A stretch of 64,000 nt of DNA from JAUILA01 sp050289805 (lineage in GTDB: Bacteria > Bacteroidota > Bacteroidia > Cytophagales > Cyclobacteriaceae): the NCBI GenBank assembly GCA_050289805.1, contig JBNKGL010000018.1, forward strand, positions 1 through 64,000, given 5' to 3'. The notes under the pieces were generated by a model. It saw only the letters and a list, made by a program, of their open reading frames with translations, was not told the origin of the DNA and searched no databases. Made by a program: the position numbers and the translations under genes. Below, piece after piece: positions 62,302 to 64,000 of this stretch (its first letter is position 1; each line of letters starts with the position of its first letter).

Positions 62302-64000
62302 TTATTGATGACTATCCTTGTGCAGGTTTACAAAATGCACAAGCGCTTCATTTACCTTCCCGGGATTTTGCCAGTATTCACGACTGAAAAATGACGTAAA
62401 ATACCAGTTTTTGTCAGACAAAATCCGCGGAAGATATACATGACGGTCCTTTATGGATTCTGCCTGGAAATATCGTTCATCATCCGTCAATATAAGGCCG
62501 ACATATTGCTTGCCATGTTTGGCCGTAAGGTCTGAAAAGGGCAATTCTTCAGTAAGCTTTACGTCATCCAGCGATTCCTCACCAAACTGCATCAGTTTTG
62601 ATTTCAGATACCAGTCCGGAGGGTGCGCCTTCTGTTCCTTAACCATAGGCTCGAATTTTCCTTCAGAAACTTCCCATGCATATTCAAGATATTTTTTAAG
62701 AAGCTTTGGCCCTTCGTTTTTGGTTTTTTCAGTCTTCAGTTGCTGCGGCAAAATACTGCTCACCAGGATGACTTTTTCTCGGGCCCTGGTCACAGCAACG
62801 TTTAGCCGGTTTTCTCCGTTGGCTGCATTCAGGCTCCCAAACTGCAGGCTCATCTTACCCTTTTTGTCTGGCGCATACCCGATGGAAAAAATGATTATAT
62901 CCTTCTCATCGCCCTGGACATTCTCAATATTTTTCACGAACCAATGGTCGGGCCAAATCAACCCGCTTTCCATAAGTCGTTCATCCAGCATATCCTGAAT
63001 ATATTCCTGCTGCCGTGCGTTAAACGTCACCACCCCAACATCTTTCTTTGATTTATTGCGGATCATTGAGATCAACATATCGGAAATGGCTGCCGCCTCG
63101 GCGTCATTTGTATTTTTATCCCAAACACCATCGACCTTATGGTATTCAATTGCGGGAATTCCGGAATTCACCACCTGGTATTCCGGAAGTAAAATAAGGT
63201 TTCCATTATAGAAATGGCGGTTGGAGAAGTCAATCAGGTCAAGTGACTTGCTCCGGTAATGCCCTTTCAGGTGGACCTGCATGAGATGTTTCGAAGACAA
63301 CTCCAGCAGCGAATCAATTTCCAGCTCCAGGATATCGTTGGTCTCACCTTCAAACCGAACCTGATAGAGATCATTCGGGCGGAGTTGTTTATCATCGCCG
63401 GCAACCACCAGCTGACGACCGCGGTACATGGCAGGGATTCCTTTCTCCACGAAACACTGGGAAGCTTCATCAAAAATCACCAGGTCAAAGAACGGCTGCA
63501 TTGGAAAAAGTGAGGACACTGCTTCCGGGGATGCAAGCCAGCAAGGCATTAAATCGAATAATTCATCCTGAAATTCACTGATAACCTTCCTCAAAGGCCA
63601 GACCCGGCGTTTTTTAGTCACCTGGTGATACAGGTCCCGGTAAGTAACACGATTATTGAGCCGGTTATATTCCACATGCTCATACATACGTTCCCTTGCC
63701 CGGAGCAACAGCATGTCGTTGCTGATATCAAGTTTCTCATCAACTCTCTGCTGAAGTTCTGCCACTTTTTTATGAAATGTTCGCGAAGAAACAGACCTCA
63801 ATACAGGATATTTTGTTTCAATATGATCAATCCACGCCAGGCGCAAACTATTCATAAAAACATTTTCCACATCCCCGGCAGATTCAACTTCATCAAGTTC
63901 AACAATGCGTTCGATCACCTGTATTTCAACATTCAGCATTGAATCACGCAGGCGATCATATTCGCAAAGCGCATCAAAATCCTCATCGAGTGATTTGGAA
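62302..64000 (-). CDS. Superfamily I DNA/RNA helicase (Dna2/Upf1-like), N-terminal part outside the window
   Basis: The frame is open to the right edge of the window (…SKSLDEDFDALCEYDRLRDS before the ATG at 63939), so only the C-terminal 566 residues or so are seen and the Walker A motif is missing. Motif II is FDLVIFDEASQ, III VVAGDDKQLRPND, IV GHYRSKSLDLIDFSNRHF, V NVQGDEKDIIIFSIGY, and VI LNVAVTRAREKVILVS. These identify the Dna2/Upf1-like superfamily I group of large helicases that often carry nuclease or DUF domains. The last 130 residues have DSHQ end and no clear nuclease motif. Biological role (repair or defence) cannot be told from this part. Confidence 0.9.
   Translation of the reverse strand, partial: SKSLDEDFDALCEYDRLRDSMLNVEIQVIERIVELDEVESAGDVENVFMNSLRLAWIDHIETKYPVLRSVSSRTFHKKVAELQQRVDEKLDISNDMLLLRARERMYEHVEYNRLNNRVTYRDLYHQVTKKRRVWPLRKVISEFQDELFDLMPCWLASPEAVSSLFPMQPFFDLVIFDEASQCFVEKGIPAMYRGRQLVVAGDDKQLRPNDLYQVRFEGETNDILELEIDSLLELSSKHLMQVHLKGHYRSKSLDLIDFSNRHFYNGNLILLPEYQVVNSGIPAIEYHKVDGVWDKNTNDAEAAAISDMLISMIRNKSKKDVGVVTFNARQQEYIQDMLDERLMESGLIWPDHWFVKNIENVQGDEKDIIIFSIGYAPDKKGKMSLQFGSLNAANGENRLNVAVTRAREKVILVSSILPQQLKTEKTKNEGPKLLKKYLEYAWEVSEGKFEPMVKEQKAHPPDWYLKSKLMQFGEESLDDVKLTEELPFSDLTAKHGKQYVGLILTDDERYFQAESIKDRHVYLPRILSDKNWYFTSFFSREYWQNPGKVNEALVHFVNLHKDSHQ

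Noticed and set aside
62302..64000. Defence-island helicase
   Set aside because: Only the C-terminal half is visible and no restriction, nuclease or other defence gene is near, so the claim cannot be supported.

Overview
The window is chromosomal DNA from a free-living member of the Bacteroidota. Four things point there. A 891-residue secreted protein ends in a gliding-motility type C-terminal domain (type IX secretion). There are two TonB-dependent receptors, one with a carboxypeptidase-like N-terminal domain. Several genes have promoters of the Bacteroidota form TTTG-N18-20-TAnnTTTG (best at the tRNA-Lys, blaI, htrA and dnaA genes), and Shine-Dalgarno sequences are weak or absent. The exact order cannot be fixed by reading alone. 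No insertion sequence, prophage, plasmid gene, rRNA or CRISPR array was seen; this is mostly core and niche genome with several families of intergenic repeats.

Layout. 1-4100: the 3' part of an arylsulfotransferase-like gene, a cluster of palindromic and 54-bp tandem repeats, then a BtuB-like receptor read leftward behind a cobalamin riboswitch. 4100-13900: a second TonB receptor behind a possible DtxR-type operator, an unknown 198-residue protein, a secreted amidohydrolase, a DUF2461 protein, a GH3 beta-glucosidase lipoprotein, a TraB/GumN protein and a beta-propeller lipoprotein. 13700-21100: leftward genes including two tiny membrane proteins, a zinc-ribbon protein, a DUF4382-like lipoprotein with an SDDD repeat, a BNR-repeat lipoprotein, an MFS carrier and an ECF42-type sigma factor operon with two YCII/DGPF proteins. 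21200-24600: a YtfI/YtfJ-like pair, a pectinacetylesterase-like lipoprotein, a Crp/Fnr regulator and tRNA-Lys. 24800-30400: TPR/SH3 protein, type IX secreted protein, RlmD, and a DUF2752/TM2 pair.

30600-35430: a BlaI/BlaR1 pair with two clear palindromic operators, hemA and an S1/P1 nuclease. 35400-45300: a long leftward run. It starts with a glycoside hydrolase lipoprotein and a 1236-residue synthase that joins a family 2 glycosyltransferase to a GH26-like domain and a degenerate GH2-like barrel, then PhzF, then the Anbu cluster (circularly permuted ATP-grasp, alpha-E, Anbu proteasome-like protease, transglutaminase). 45570-49912: a Y-family polymerase and a short DnaE-type polymerase, a probable translesion pair. 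50266-54287: gh3-type adenylating enzyme, dxr, rseP. 54400-64000: HtrA protease, flavin-binding protein, dnaA, methylmalonyl-CoA mutase (two subunits), a potassium channel and the C-terminal part of a superfamily I helicase.

How parts work together: the cobalamin-controlled receptor would supply B12 to enzymes such as the mutase encoded here. The glycosyltransferase-hydrolase fusion and its lipoprotein look like a self-contained exopolysaccharide machine and are the strongest candidate for an undescribed system. Three intergenic regions carry head-to-head arrays of the heptamer AGTCAGT and its complement; they are the most unusual non-coding structure.
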